A model generated the notes under the pieces. It ran no database searches and was not told the origin of the DNA. It worked only from the letters and a program-made list of their open reading frames with translations. Position numbers and translations under genes: made by a program. Of a stretch of DNA of 64,000 nt, positions 8,606 through 16,527 are shown in pieces. The stretch's first letter is position 1. Each line of letters opens with the position of its first letter. Source of the stretch: Microbacterium arborescens (lineage in GTDB: Bacteria; Actinomycetota; Actinomycetes; Actinomycetales; Microbacteriaceae); NCBI RefSeq assembly GCF_030369635.1, contig NZ_CP128474.1:310001-374000 (forward strand), read 5' to 3'.

Positions 8606-11178
8606 CGCCGCACCTCCAGGGTCGTGCCGGCGATGAGCACGCGGTCTTCCGTGCGTTCGTCGGCGGTCGCGGGCCGCGGCTGACCTCGCTCGACGGTGTA
8701 CGCCAGCGAGGGGTCCGGCGTCGTCGGCGCGTTGACGAACGACGCGAAACGCCGCAGCTTGTCGGGGTCGGCGAGGGTCGCCGCCCACTCGTCCTCGTAG
8801 GCGTCGATGTGGCGCGCCATCGCGGCATCCAGATCGGCGCAGATCCCGAGCGCGTCGTCGAAGATGACGGCGCGCAGACCGTCGATCCCGCCCTCGAGGT
8901 CTTCGAACCACGGAGCGGTGCGCTGCAGCCGGTCGGCCGTCGAGATGTAGTACATCAGGAAGCGGTCAATCGTCGTCAGGAGGGCGTCGTCGTCGAGGTT
9001 CTCGGCCAGCAGCACCGCGTGACGCGGAGTGAACCCGCCGTTTCCGCCGACATAGACGTTCCACCCGGTCTCGGTCGCGATCACCCCCACGTCCTTCCCG
9101 CGGGCCTCGGCGCATTCGCGGGCGCATCCCGAGACCCCGAGCTTGAACTTGTGGGGAGCGCGCAGTCCGCGATACCGCAGTTCGAGGCGCACCGCCATGC
9201 CGACGGAGTCCTGCACCCCGTACCGGCACCAGGTCGACCCCACGCACGACTTCACGGTGCGCAGCGACTTGCCGTACGCGTGACCCGACTCGAAGCCGGC
9301 CTCGACGAGTCGCCCCCAGATCGCCGGCAGCTGTTCCAGCCGGGCCCCGAAGAGGTCGATCCGCTGGCCGCCGGTGATCTTCGTGTACAAGTTGAAGTCC
9401 TGGGCGACCTGCGCGATCACGAGCAGCTTCGCCGGGGTGATCTCGCCGCCCGGGATGCGGGGGACGACGGAGTAGCTGCCGTCCTTCTGCATGTTCGCCA
9501 TGACGTGATCGTTCGTGTCCTGCAGCGTTGCGTTCTCGCCGTCGAGCACGTGACGGCCGGTGAGGGTCGACAGGATGCTGGCGAGCGCGGGCTTGCAGAT
9601 GTCGCATCCGCGCCCCGCGCCGAAGCGCTCGATCACGGCGCTGAACGTCGTCAGACCCGACACCCGCACTGCGTCGAAGAGCTGCCGGCGCGACAGGTCG
9701 AAGTGCTCGCAGAGGGCGTTGCTGACGGTCGCCCCCGACTTCGCGAGCTCGGCGCCGACCAGCTTCTTGATCATCGGGACGCACGAGCCGCACGCGGCTC
9801 CCGCCTTCGTGCAGGCCTTGACGGCGGCGACATCCGTGCATCCCTCGTCGTGGACGGCCGAACGGATGCCGCCCGCCGTCACGCTGTTGCACGAGCAGAC
9901 GAGGGCCGCATCGGGCAGCTCGCCGGTCGGGGCCGCGACGCCGCCGTCCGGCATCAGGTAGGCGACCGGGTCGCCGCCGAGCGCGCCGCCCACGAGCGGG
10001 CGCAGCGAACCGTACGCCGAGGCATCGCCGACGAGGATGCCGCCGAGCAGGGTCTTGGCGTCATCCGAGAGCACGAGCTTCTTGTAGACACCCGCCACGG
10101 GGTCGGCGTAGACGACGTCGAGGGCGCCGGGCGTCTCGGCGAACGCGTCGCCGAAGCTCGCGACATCCACGCCCGACAGCTTCAGCTTCGTCGACACGTC
10201 GAAGCCGCCGAAGGTGGCGTCGAGCCCGAGCAGGCGCGTCGCGGCGACCTCGGCCATCGCGTAGCCGGGAGCAACGAGCCCGACGCACTGACCGCCGAAG
10301 CTGGCGACCTCGCCGATCGCCAGGATGCGGGCATCCGAGGTGTCGCATCCCTCGTCGATCACGACGCCGCCGCGCGGGTCGACGGCGAGGCCGGTATCGC
10401 GCGCGAGCTCGTCGCGGGGGCGGACACCGACGGTGAAGACCACGACGTCGGTGCGCTCCCACGTGCCGTCGCGGAACTCGAGCCCGACCACCTGGCCGGT
10501 GCGATCGGCGTCGAGCCGGGTGGTCAGCGCCGAGGTGCGCACCCCGATTCCCCGTGCCGTGATCAGGCGGCGCAGGGCATCTCCGGCCGGAAGGTCGAGC
10601 TGAGCCGACATCAGCCTGTCGGAGGACTGCACCACGGTGCAGTCGACGTCGAGCCCCTGCAGCGCGCCCGCCGCTTCGAGGCCGAGCAGGCCGCCGCCGA
10701 TGACGGTTCCGGTCAGCCGTCGGCCGAGCTCAGCCGAGCGTCGCTGCACGAACGCCTCGAGCGCTTCGACGTCGTCGAGGGTGCGGTAGACGAAGCAGCC
10801 CTCGTGGTCGTATCCGTCCACCGCCAGCCGGGCCGCGTACGAGCCGGTCGCGAGCACGAGCCGGTCGTAGCCGATGCGCTCGCCGGTGTCGACGAGCACC
10901 TCGGCGGCGTCGCGGTCGATGCGGGTGACGGTGCGCCCGCGGAGGAACCGCACGCGCTCGTCGTCGAACGGCGAGCGGTCGAGCTCGAGGTCTTCGGTGG
11001 AGGCGCCGGCGAAGAACGATGTCAGGCCGACCCGGTCGTAGGGGTGTCGCGGCTCGTCGCCGACGACCGTCACGCGCCAGGTGTCGTCGGCGCGGCTCAG
11101 CAGGCTCTCGACGAAACGGTGGGCGACCATTCCGGCGCCCACCACGACGATGTGTCGGGTGGGGCCGGTGGAGCTCAT
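8602..11178 (-). CDS. nirB: Assimilatory NAD(P)H nitrite reductase large subunit
   Basis: An 858-residue cytoplasmic enzyme reducing nitrite to ammonia. Domains in order: FAD/NAD(P)H oxidoreductase (GAGMVAHRFVESLL near 12-25; CDTSDARILAIGEVA), a BFD-like [2Fe-2S] domain (CSC near residue 428, then CTKAGAACGSC), and ferredoxin-like and siroheme/[4Fe-4S] half-domains with CVGSTWC (near 643-649) and CAREC (near 682-686). The ATG at 11178 is preferred; an in-frame ATG at 11250 would add 24 residues. TACGGT lies 6 bases before the preferred ATG, suggesting a leaderless or internal start. It heads the nirBD-siroheme gene string and is followed by nirD with an ATGA overlap. Confidence 0.95.
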   Translation of the reverse strand: MSSTGPTRHIVVVGAGMVAHRFVESLLSRADDTWRVTVVGDEPRHPYDRVGLTSFFAGASTEDLELDRSPFDDERVRFLRGRTVTRIDRDAAEVLVDTGERIGYDRLVLATGSYAARLAVDGYDHEGCFVYRTLDDVEALEAFVQRRSAELGRRLTGTVIGGGLLGLEAAGALQGLDVDCTVVQSSDRLMSAQLDLPAGDALRRLITARGIGVRTSALTTRLDADRTGQVVGLEFRDGTWERTDVVVFTVGVRPRDELARDTGLAVDPRGGVVIDEGCDTSDARILAIGEVASFGGQCVGLVAPGYAMAEVAATRLLGLDATFGGFDVSTKLKLSGVDVASFGDAFAETPGALDVVYADPVAGVYKKLVLSDDAKTLLGGILVGDASAYGSLRPLVGGALGGDPVAYLMPDGGVAAPTGELPDAALVCSCNSVTAGGIRSAVHDEGCTDVAAVKACTKAGAACGSCVPMIKKLVGAELAKSGATVSNALCEHFDLSRRQLFDAVRVSGLTTFSAVIERFGAGRGCDICKPALASILSTLTGRHVLDGENATLQDTNDHVMANMQKDGSYSVVPRIPGGEITPAKLLVIAQVAQDFNLYTKITGGQRIDLFGARLEQLPAIWGRLVEAGFESGHAYGKSLRTVKSCVGSTWCRYGVQDSVGMAVRLELRYRGLRAPHKFKLGVSGCARECAEARGKDVGVIATETGWNVYVGGNGGFTPRHAVLLAENLDDDALLTTIDRFLMYYISTADRLQRTAPWFEDLEGGIDGLRAVIFDDALGICADLDAAMARHIDAYEDEWAATLADPDKLRRFASFVNAPTTPDPSLAYTVERGQPRPATADERTEDRVLIAGTTLEVRR

Positions 11179-11253
11179 GCCGCGACCGTACGCGGGCGAG
11201 GTTGCCGGGTCGTCAGCGGCGTGTTTCCGGCTGCTTACGGTGCGCGCCATGAG

Positions 11254-12174
11254 TCAGACCCGGGCGGTCTCGGGCTCGGCGGCTGCGGGCTCGGCGGCGG
11301 GCTCGACGGCGGGTTCGACGGTGGCCGGCGCGACGGCCCCGGTCGCACGGGTGCGCTTGGGCGTGCGCGCGCGACGCGGCGAGGTCGGCCGGCCGTAGGT
11401 GAAGTAGAGCGGGATCGCGACGAAGACGAGGCCACCGACGAGGTTTCCGAGCACGGTGGGGATCTCGTTCCAGATCAGGTAGTCCATGATCGTGAAGTCA
11501 CCGCCGAGGAGGAGCCCCGAGGGGAACAGGAACATGTTCACGATCGAGTGCTCGAAGCCCATGAAGAAGAAGAGCATGATCGGCATCCACATCGCGAAGA
11601 TCTTTCCGATGACATCCTTCGAGATCATCGCCAGCACGACGCCCGTCGCGACCATCCAGTTGCACAGGACGCCGCGGACGAAGAGCGTGAGCATGCCCGC
11701 TGCGCCGTGCTCGGCGTAGCCGACGGTGCGGCCCTCGCCGATGTGGCCGATCGCCTGGCCCACCTCGTTCGGCGGGGTCGAGAACCCGTAGGTGACGACG
11801 ATCGCCATGAGGACGGCGACGGTGAAGGCGCCGATGAAGTTGCCGAGGAACACCAGGCCCCAGTTGCGCAGGATGCCGCCGAGCGTCACCCCCGGACGCC
11901 GGTCGAGCCAGGCGAGCGGCGCGAGCACGAAGACGCCGGTCAGCAGGTCGTAGCCGAGCAGGTACAGCATGATGAAGCCGATCGGAAAGAGGACGGCGCC
12001 GAGCAGCGGCATCCCCGTCGTCACGGTGATCGTCACGGCGAAGGCGGCGGCGATCGTGAGGACGGCGCCGCCCATGATGGAGCGGATGAGCGTGTCGCGG
12101 GTCGAGAGCATGACCTTCGACGCACCCGCGTCGATGACGGTCTGAACGAGCTCGGTGGGCTTGACGTAGGACAT
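11254..12174 (-). CDS. nirC: Formate/nitrite transporter family protein, likely nitrite channel
   Basis: A 306-residue FocA/NirC-type membrane channel with six hydrophobic segments. Recognisable parts are the first helix region GGAVLTIAAAFAVTIT, the loop LLTGVFVLAPLAWLD, NWGLVFLGNFIGA, VRGVLCNWMVATGVVLA and GFEHSIVNMFLFPSGLL. The last ~45 residues form an Ala/Pro/Glu-rich cytoplasmic tail (repeats of VEPAVEPAAEPA). It lies 75 bp upstream of nirB on the same strand, so nitrite rather than formate is the likely substrate. The GGAGG before the ATG is clear. Confidence 0.92.
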   Translation of the reverse strand: MSYVKPTELVQTVIDAGASKVMLSTRDTLIRSIMGGAVLTIAAAFAVTITVTTGMPLLGAVLFPIGFIMLYLLGYDLLTGVFVLAPLAWLDRRPGVTLGGILRNWGLVFLGNFIGAFTVAVLMAIVVTYGFSTPPNEVGQAIGHIGEGRTVGYAEHGAAGMLTLFVRGVLCNWMVATGVVLAMISKDVIGKIFAMWMPIMLFFFMGFEHSIVNMFLFPSGLLLGGDFTIMDYLIWNEIPTVLGNLVGGLVFVAIPLYFTYGRPTSPRRARTPKRTRATGAVAPATVEPAVEPAAEPAAAEPETARV

Positions 12175-12350
12175 CGCGTCCTCCTTCGGTCGAGAGCCGG
12201 TGGGTATGGTGCTCGACGCTAGGGGCGGGGTGTTTCCTCGGCGGTCTCGCTGATCGTCCGTTCCGTTACCTCTTTCTCTCTTCGGGCCGTCGGCGGTTGT
12301 GAGATCGCCGGCTCTGGTGGCGATTCGGCGGGGTGGTGCAGAGTAGCGGT
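12175..12350. promoter_or_regulatory. Divergent nirC / MOSC promoter region
   Basis: A 176-bp gap with outward genes on both sides. It must hold the promoter of the nir operon. A pyrimidine-rich stretch (TTACCTCTTTCTCTCTT) lies mid-gap. No clear palindromic operator was found by eye, so the NnaR or GlnR site is not assigned. Confidence 0.45.
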
Positions 12351-13148
12351 GTGCCCGTCGTCTCCGCCCTGTACCGCTATCCCCTCAAGGGGTTCACGCC
12401 CGAAGCGCGCGACGAGCTCGTCGTCCAGCCCGACGGCCGGATCGCCGGTGACCGGGTGCTCGCGTTCCGCTTCGCCGACGCGGTGGAGCCCGAGGACGCC
12501 GACGGCCTGGAGTCGTGGCCGAAGAGCCGCGGCCTCGCGCTCATGGACTTCCCGGCGCTCGCGCAGGTGACGCTCGCGTTCGAGGCCGAGGCGCAGCGGC
12601 TGCGGCTGAGCGCCGGCGGTGTCGTGCTTGCCGAGGTGAGGCTCGACGACGCCGGTCGGCGCGAGCTCGAGGAGGCTGTGACCGCCTTCGTGCTCGCGCC
12701 GGGCGACGCGCGACGCCTCGAGCGCGAGGGCGTGCTGCCTCTGCGTCTCATCGGCGACGGCGTCATCTCGCGATTCCAGGATCGGGCGCGCGGCTACGTC
12801 TCGCTGCACGGCGCCGCCTCGGTCGCGGAGGTGGATGCCGCGGTGGCCGCGCCCGTCGACAGCCGGCGGTTCCGCTCGAACATCGTCGTTTCGGGTGCCG
12901 GGGCGTGGGACGAGCTCGGCTGGAGCGGCCGCATCCGCATCGGCGACGTCGCCTTCGACGTGCAGCGCCCCATCGGCCGCTGCGCCGCGATCATGGCCAA
13001 CCCCGACACGGGCGAACGCGACGCGCGGCTGCTGCGGGTGCTGACGACCGAATTCGATCAGGCCGAGCCGACCCTCGGCATCCTCCTCCTCCCCGCCGCC
13101 GGCGGCGGTGTGGTTCGGGTCGGCGACGAGGTCGTCATCGGGGGCTGA
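12351..13148 (+). CDS. MOSC domain protein
   Basis: A 265-residue protein with an N-terminal MOSC_N beta-barrel (VSALYRYPLKGFTPEARDEL) and a C-terminal MOSC domain containing the conserved Cys in QRPIGRCAAIMANPDTG, where MOSC proteins bind or carry sulfur for molybdenum-cofactor chemistry (mARC/YcbX-like). The GTG at 12351 starts directly at MPVVSALYRYPLKG. GTG at 12333 is possible, but TAGCGGT at 12344-12350 looks like a -10 just before 12351. It is divergent from nirC across a 176-bp gap, which suggests a link to nitrogen or N-oxide metabolism, though that is only context. Confidence 0.85.
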   Translation: MPVVSALYRYPLKGFTPEARDELVVQPDGRIAGDRVLAFRFADAVEPEDADGLESWPKSRGLALMDFPALAQVTLAFEAEAQRLRLSAGGVVLAEVRLDDAGRRELEEAVTAFVLAPGDARRLEREGVLPLRLIGDGVISRFQDRARGYVSLHGAASVAEVDAAVAAPVDSRRFRSNIVVSGAGAWDELGWSGRIRIGDVAFDVQRPIGRCAAIMANPDTGERDARLLRVLTTEFDQAEPTLGILLLPAAGGGVVRVGDEVVIGG

Positions 13149-13182
13149 GCCGGGGTGGTCGGCATCCGTTCGTGGGTGCCGG

Positions 13183-13255
13183 GATGCAAGGGATCGTGCC
13201 CGACACCCGGGTGGGATGCCCCGGCGCCGGGGTGTCGTCGGCAATCACTTGCATC
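13183..13255. repeat. Palindromic interspersed repeat, copy A
   Basis: A 73-bp imperfect inverted repeat beginning GATGCAAGGGATCGTGCC and ending with the near-complement GGCAATCACTTGCATC. The arms also share CGACACCC/GGGTGTCG. Related copies lie at 13313-13386 and 63014-63086. Confidence 0.75.
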
Positions 13256-13312
13256 GCGGCGGGCTGAGCGGTGCAGGGGCGGGGCCGGGGCGGGGCTTGG
13301 TTCACGTGCGGG

Positions 13313-13386
13313 GATACAAGTGTTCCCGACCGACACCCGGGTGGAGGATGCCGCATCGCGGCGTGTCGGGTGTGGTCCCTTGCATC
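13313..13386. repeat. Palindromic interspersed repeat, copy B
   Basis: A 74-bp relative of copy A. The left arm is GATACAAGTGTTCCCGACCG, and the right arm ends GGTCCCTTGCATC. The shared block CGACACCCGGGTGG follows the left arm in both A and B. It sits in the gap between the MOSC gene and the tRNA-Gly fragment. Confidence 0.72.
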
Positions 13387-13439
13387 GCGAATCGGCGCGA
13401 CTGGGGCGGGTCGATTACGACGGCAACCGCACGAATGCG

Positions 13440-13470
13440 AAAGGGACGCGACCGATGGCCGCGTCCCTTT
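13440..13470 (-). terminator. Orphaned tRNA-Gly terminator
   Basis: A perfect 11-bp stem (AAAGGGACGCG / CGCGTCCCTTT) with a 9-base loop. On the minus strand it is followed by TCGCATTCG, giving a short T run. It lies just past the displaced 3' end of tRNA-Gly at 13478-13523, so it is probably the original tRNA terminator, now 6.3 kb from the intact tRNA. Confidence 0.75.
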
Positions 13471-13477
13471 CGCATCT

Positions 13478-13523
13478 GAGGGGCTGACGGGAATCGAACC
13501 CGCGCTATCTGCTTGGGAAGCAG
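13478..13523 (-). repeat. attL: displaced tRNA-Gly 3' half
   Basis: 46 bp identical to 19789-19834. It covers the anticodon 3' side, variable loop, T arm and acceptor 3' strand of tRNA-Gly(CCC). Homology stops abruptly at 13523 (next base T versus A at the other copy). Confidence 0.9.
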
Positions 13524-13879
13524 TGAGCAGGCCCCCGGAGTTCCGCGTGATCCTAGGTTTCTGGGCCCCGGTCGTGTGGTCTGGTGAGGTCGAGTTAGGG
13601 CACGTGATGGCCCCTAAGGGCACGAATAGGGCACGGCCGGAGGCCCCCACGCGAGGCATTGGCGATGCCAGGCTGTTGCATCATGGACCACTCCGGGCTG
13701 TGGAGAGAGATTCGAGGCTGGAGCGCCACCAGGAGCCGTGAGAGCCGCACAGAGTGACGAACGAGCGCAGGGTGGGGTGAGAGGGCCTGGACGGTGTGAA
13801 AGTCGCTCAGGCGGGCGCACACGGCGCGAGGGGCGGACCAGCCGGGTAGGCCAGCCCGCTCCTCGGCGCTGATCGGTGG
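13524..13879. other. Element left end without a supported gene
   Basis: A 356-bp stretch between attL and the last leftward gene. It contains the AGGGCACG cluster and a small hairpin GGCAT-TGGCG-ATGCC near 13656. A minus-strand 75-codon frame at 13595-13822 has no family features and covers the att arm region, so it is not called as a gene. If the element is packaged by a helper phage, a recognition site could lie here, but nothing proves it. Confidence 0.5.
13595..13635. promoter_or_regulatory. Left cluster of AGGGCACG repeats, candidate integrase arm sites
   Basis: Three direct copies: TTAGGGCACG (13595), TAAGGGCACG (13615) and ATAGGGCACG (13626). Two more copies lie near the other end (19693-19713). 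Direct repeats placed on both flanks of the core att site are typical of tyrosine-integrase arm-binding sites. Confidence 0.6.
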
Positions 13880-14572
13880 TCAGGCGTCCACCGGCACGCG
13901 GTCGAGCCCGTCCATCATCGACTCGATGAGGTTCCCGGACGGGCCGGGCACCGCTTCGGCGTCGCCGTCGTCCAGGAGGCCCAGCACGGCAGGGTCGGCA
14001 CGGTTGAGGAGCACGCGGCCCTCGAACGGGATCGAGCCCGCCGTCGCGACGCCCTCCAGGATCGAGCGCCACGCACGCGCCGGGATCGTGGCCTCCTCGG
14101 CGGCGACGACGGCCTGCGCCGTCTCATCCACCTGCACGAGCCGATCCCAGATCATCTCGTGGAGCGCGCCGAGCACGGATGCCGGGTCGCGTGCCTCCAG
14201 GACCTCGGGGCTTGTCTCGGCGCTGTCGAGGATCGCGGCGAGCCGGTCACGGCTGGCGGTCGCGATGACCTCCGGGAGGAGACGGCCCGCGGTGAGCAGG
14301 GCGCTCACCTTCGCCTGCTCGTGCTGGACACGGGCGATGTCGTCGGCGGTGGCCGGGGCGAGCGCGTCGAGGACCGGCTGACGGTCAGGGGTCGCCGCGG
14401 GCTCGGCGGGCATCGCGTCGAGGAGTCGAGCCCGGATCGCTTCGACCTCGGCACGCTGGCGAGCCCGGAGGCCCTCCGGTGTCAGGTGCGGATCGGTGGT
14501 GCGTGCCGTTGCGAGGAGGTCGCGGCGCGCGGTAGTGATGAGGGTGATGAGGGTGGCGCTGTCGATGGTCAC
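13880..14572 (-). CDS. Hypothetical helical protein, distal gene of element
   Basis: A 230-residue protein with no recognised family. It is predicted by eye to be mostly alpha-helical, with Ala/Glu/Arg-rich segments (RAEVEAIRARLLDAM; VQVDETAQAVVAAEEA) and an acidic C-terminus (LLDDGDAEAVPGPSGNLIE). The GTG start is preceded by GGAGG at 6-7 bases and overlaps the stop of the zinc-binding protein gene (GTGA). As the last gene after the terS-like gene, it could be a packaging or capsid-modifying accessory of the satellite or a helper-interaction protein. That is speculation. Confidence 0.7.
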   Translation of the reverse strand: MTIDSATLITLITTARRDLLATARTTDPHLTPEGLRARQRAEVEAIRARLLDAMPAEPAATPDRQPVLDALAPATADDIARVQHEQAKVSALLTAGRLLPEVIATASRDRLAAILDSAETSPEVLEARDPASVLGALHEMIWDRLVQVDETAQAVVAAEEATIPARAWRSILEGVATAGSIPFEGRVLLNRADPAVLGLLDDGDAEAVPGPSGNLIESMMDGLDRVPVDA

Positions 14573-14991
14573 GACGGCCTCCGTTCTGTGTTGGTGTCGG
14601 TGCCCTGCTGGGCGATGGTCCCCGCCGTCTGACGGGAGGTCTTGCGGCGGGCGCGGGCCTCGCGGTCCCACTCGCGTCGGCATCCACGGCAAGCACCGCT
14701 GGGGGTGGTGCCGAACGCTATGCGGGCGTGACCCCGCGGGCAGAGCGTCCAGTTGCCGCCCCCGTCGCGCTGGCCGTTGTGAGAGCGGCACATCGGCACG
14801 TAGTCCTCGTAGTTCGTGGACCACTTCACGACCGTGCCGCGTTCGCTGTAGCCGATGTTCGTCGGGTGACCGAGGAGGCCCCAGCCGATGGCGGGGGTGT
14901 CGCAATCCGGGTGGGCGCAGGGGAGGCCCACGGCGGACCCGCGGCGGCGACGCAGTTCGTGGTGCACGCCCTCGTAGGTGCGGGCGGTCAT
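14569..14991 (-). CDS. Cys-rich zinc-binding (HNH-like) phage protein
   Basis: A 140-residue protein with two metal-ligand clusters: CAHPDC near residue 24 with YVPMCRSHN, and CPRGH with CRGCRREWDREARARR near 100-115. The second cluster resembles the zinc ribbons at the end of many actinophage HNH-type proteins. A clear HNH catalytic signature is not seen, so nuclease activity is uncertain. The ATG at 14991 overlaps the stop of the upstream small gene (14988), and its own stop overlaps the next GTG. It is part of the tightly packed leftward operon. Confidence 0.72.
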   Translation of the reverse strand: MTARTYEGVHHELRRRRGSAVGLPCAHPDCDTPAIGWGLLGHPTNIGYSERGTVVKWSTNYEDYVPMCRSHNGQRDGGGNWTLCPRGHARIAFGTTPSGACRGCRREWDREARARRKTSRQTAGTIAQQGTDTNTERRPS

Positions 14992-15215
14992 TGGAGTCCC
15001 CTCTCCGCTCGGCGTGCCTCCAGGCGCGCCTCTGCTCGCTGTGCTCGGTGACGCTGAGCCGCGGCCTCCGCGCTGAGCGCACCCGTGTACGCGGTAATGG
15101 TCGAGCGCACTGGCTCGGGGAGGGTGACGAGGATGCTCCGGTACGGCAGGAACGCGGCCTTGGCGCGAGCGCGGGCGAGGTCTACGTCGCTCGGTCGGGG
15201 GGTGCTGTGCACCAC
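14988..15215 (-). CDS. Small hypothetical protein in element operon
   Basis: A 75-residue basic, helical protein (RARAKAAFLPYRSILVTLPEP, then AAAQRHRAQRAEARLEARRAERG). It lies 3 bp after the terS-like gene and overlaps the next ATG. Adjacent GTG codons at 15215 and 15212 are both possible starts. No function is recognised; the Arg/Ala-rich C-terminal helix could be a coiled coil. Confidence 0.6.
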   Translation of the reverse strand: MVHSTPRPSDVDLARARAKAAFLPYRSILVTLPEPVRSTITAYTGALSAEAAAQRHRAQRAEARLEARRAERGLQ

Positions 15216-15218
15216 GGG

Positions 15219-15671
15219 TCAGCCCTCCCCGTTGACGAGCCGGTCGAGCAGGCTCCCCACCTGCTCCAGGCCCGCCGTGTGCGCCGCGTCGAGGTTGAGG
15301 AGACGCGCGCGGCGCTCCATCACCTTCAGGCATCCCTCCGCGGCTCGCACGTCGCCCGCAACTGCGTCAGGGAACAGTCCGCGGAAGATCGCATCGAGCC
15401 GGTCGAGTTCGAGCAGGCGCAGTTCGTTCGCCTCCTCACGCGGGATCGCCGCGAGGGCATCCCTCAGCCACGTGTAGACGGTGCGGGGGTGCACCTTCAG
15501 GTGTGCGGCGATGGCCTCGACGGAGATGCCCGCACGGCGCATCTGGAGCGCCTTCGCCTTGCGGGTCGCGCGGGCGACGCGGGCGGGAACGCCCTTCGGG
15601 GCGGGCCGGTCGCCGAGGAGGTATTCCGCGGCGAGGTCGGCAGTGGTCGGGTCGTGCTGTGGGGTGCTCAT
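15219..15671 (-). CDS. Terminase small subunit-like protein
   Basis: A 150-residue protein. Residues ~38-75 form a helix-turn-helix (KALQMRRAGISVEAIAAHLK, then HPRTVYTWLRDALA). The rest (LRLLELDRLDAIFRGLFPDA, then GDVRAAEGCLKVMERRARLLNLD) follows the pattern of actinophage small terminase or terminase-like DNA-binding proteins. In phage-inducible islands a satellite-encoded TerS redirects helper packaging to the island genome, and the absence of a large terminase here fits that. The start ATG overlaps the stop of the replication-like gene (ATGA). A sequencing-style generic HTH regulator is the alternative call. Confidence 0.68.
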   Translation of the reverse strand: MSTPQHDPTTADLAAEYLLGDRPAPKGVPARVARATRKAKALQMRRAGISVEAIAAHLKVHPRTVYTWLRDALAAIPREEANELRLLELDRLDAIFRGLFPDAVAGDVRAAEGCLKVMERRARLLNLDAAHTAGLEQVGSLLDRLVNGEG

Positions 15672-16393
15672 CGAGCGCCCTCCTCTCTGTCCGTGAACGT
15701 GAGGCCGTGACGGCGCGCATAGCGCTGACCGGCTGGGGATAGGTCTGTTATCGAGCCGTCGAGCGGTTCACCTTCGGCGCGGCGGCGCTCCATCTCGTGC
15801 CAGTACTCGGTGATGAGGTCGTTCGCGTGCTCGCGTGATTCGACGCTGGGGAACTCGTAGTCGAGGGCTCGGGTGAGGTCACCGATGAATGCCAGTTGCC
15901 GAGGAGATGCCGGGAGGTCATCGAGCCGCCGACCTCGCGAGGGCGGCTTTAGAAGTGGGTCTACTTCTTGGGTCTTCTTCCCTGGGTCTACTTCGTAGGC
16001 ATCTGGTGCCTCAATCGACAGGCACGAGGTGCCGGAATCGGAGGCAGGAGGTGCCGGAATCGTGTCCGTGGGTGCTGACGTGAATGCGGCAGGAGATGCC
16101 GGAATCGACAGCGGCGGGCGCATCCCCACGCGGTATCGGTTGCCCTGCTTCGTGCCACGGCTCACCACCTCCACGAGCCCGACCTCGATGAGGCGCTTCA
16201 GCGCGGCACGCACCGCTCGCGGCGACTGGCCCGACTCTCGCGCGATGAGGTCCTGACCTGGGAACGTCACGCCGTGCTCATCGGCGCGGTCGCGCAGAAC
16301 GGCGTACACGGCGATCTGCGGCGGGGTGAGCCCGAACGCGGGTACGGCCTCGCGCGTCACCCAGTGAGGAGCCCGCACCCAGCCCACCGTCAT
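15668..16393 (-). CDS. Replication-initiator-like winged-helix protein
   Basis: A 241-residue protein. The N-terminal ~95 residues form a winged helix (LTPPQIAVYAVLRDRADEHG, then SPRAVRAALKRLIEVGLVEVV), as in phage/plasmid replication and replisome-organiser proteins. The middle is a Pro/Ser/Thr-rich linker, and the C-terminal ~85 residues (SPRQLAFIGDLTRALDYEFP) form a helical domain. It is placed between xis and terS, where satellites carry their rep module. No helicase or primase motifs are seen, so it may load host or helper replication proteins. Both ends overlap neighbours by 4 bp. Confidence 0.65.
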   Translation of the reverse strand: MTVGWVRAPHWVTREAVPAFGLTPPQIAVYAVLRDRADEHGVTFPGQDLIARESGQSPRAVRAALKRLIEVGLVEVVSRGTKQGNRYRVGMRPPLSIPASPAAFTSAPTDTIPAPPASDSGTSCLSIEAPDAYEVDPGKKTQEVDPLLKPPSRGRRLDDLPASPRQLAFIGDLTRALDYEFPSVESREHANDLITEYWHEMERRRAEGEPLDGSITDLSPAGQRYARRHGLTFTDREEGAR

Positions 16394-16506
16394 CGCTCAC
16401 CCTCCGCAACTTCGGCGAGCGCGAACTCGGCCAGGTGCGCGTCGAAGCGGTCGAGCGCGGCGAGCATCGAGACGAACGGCTCCGAGGTCTGCTGTGTCGT
16501 GTCCAT
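16390..16506 (-). CDS. 38-residue small ORF in element operon
   Basis: A short ORF (MDTTQQTSEPFVSML..., 38 residues) with a GGAGGG ribosome site upstream. Its stop overlaps the ATG of the replication-like gene (ATGA). The sequence is acidic and helical. The N-terminus (MDTTQQ) resembles the excisionase N-terminus (MTTTQQ) just upstream, hinting at a partial duplication. The function is unknown; it could be a coupling leader or a small helper-interaction protein. Confidence 0.55.
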   Translation of the reverse strand: MDTTQQTSEPFVSMLAALDRFDAHLAEFALAEVAEGER

Positions 16507-16527
16507 CAGGGTCACCCTCCGGACGGC

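Noticed and set aside
8809..12222. A 1137-codon open frame on the plus strand
   Set aside because: It is antisense to nirB, nirC and neighbours, which have clear family motifs. Its translation is low-complexity Arg/Asp/Gly-rich, as expected from a shadow frame in high-GC DNA.
13478..13523. A second tRNA-Gly gene
   Set aside because: Only the 3' 46 bases are present; the D arm and 5' acceptor strand are missing, so it is an att remnant.
13595..13822. A 75-codon minus-strand gene at the island left end
   Set aside because: No family features, it overlaps the candidate integrase arm sites, and it has no convincing ribosome site.
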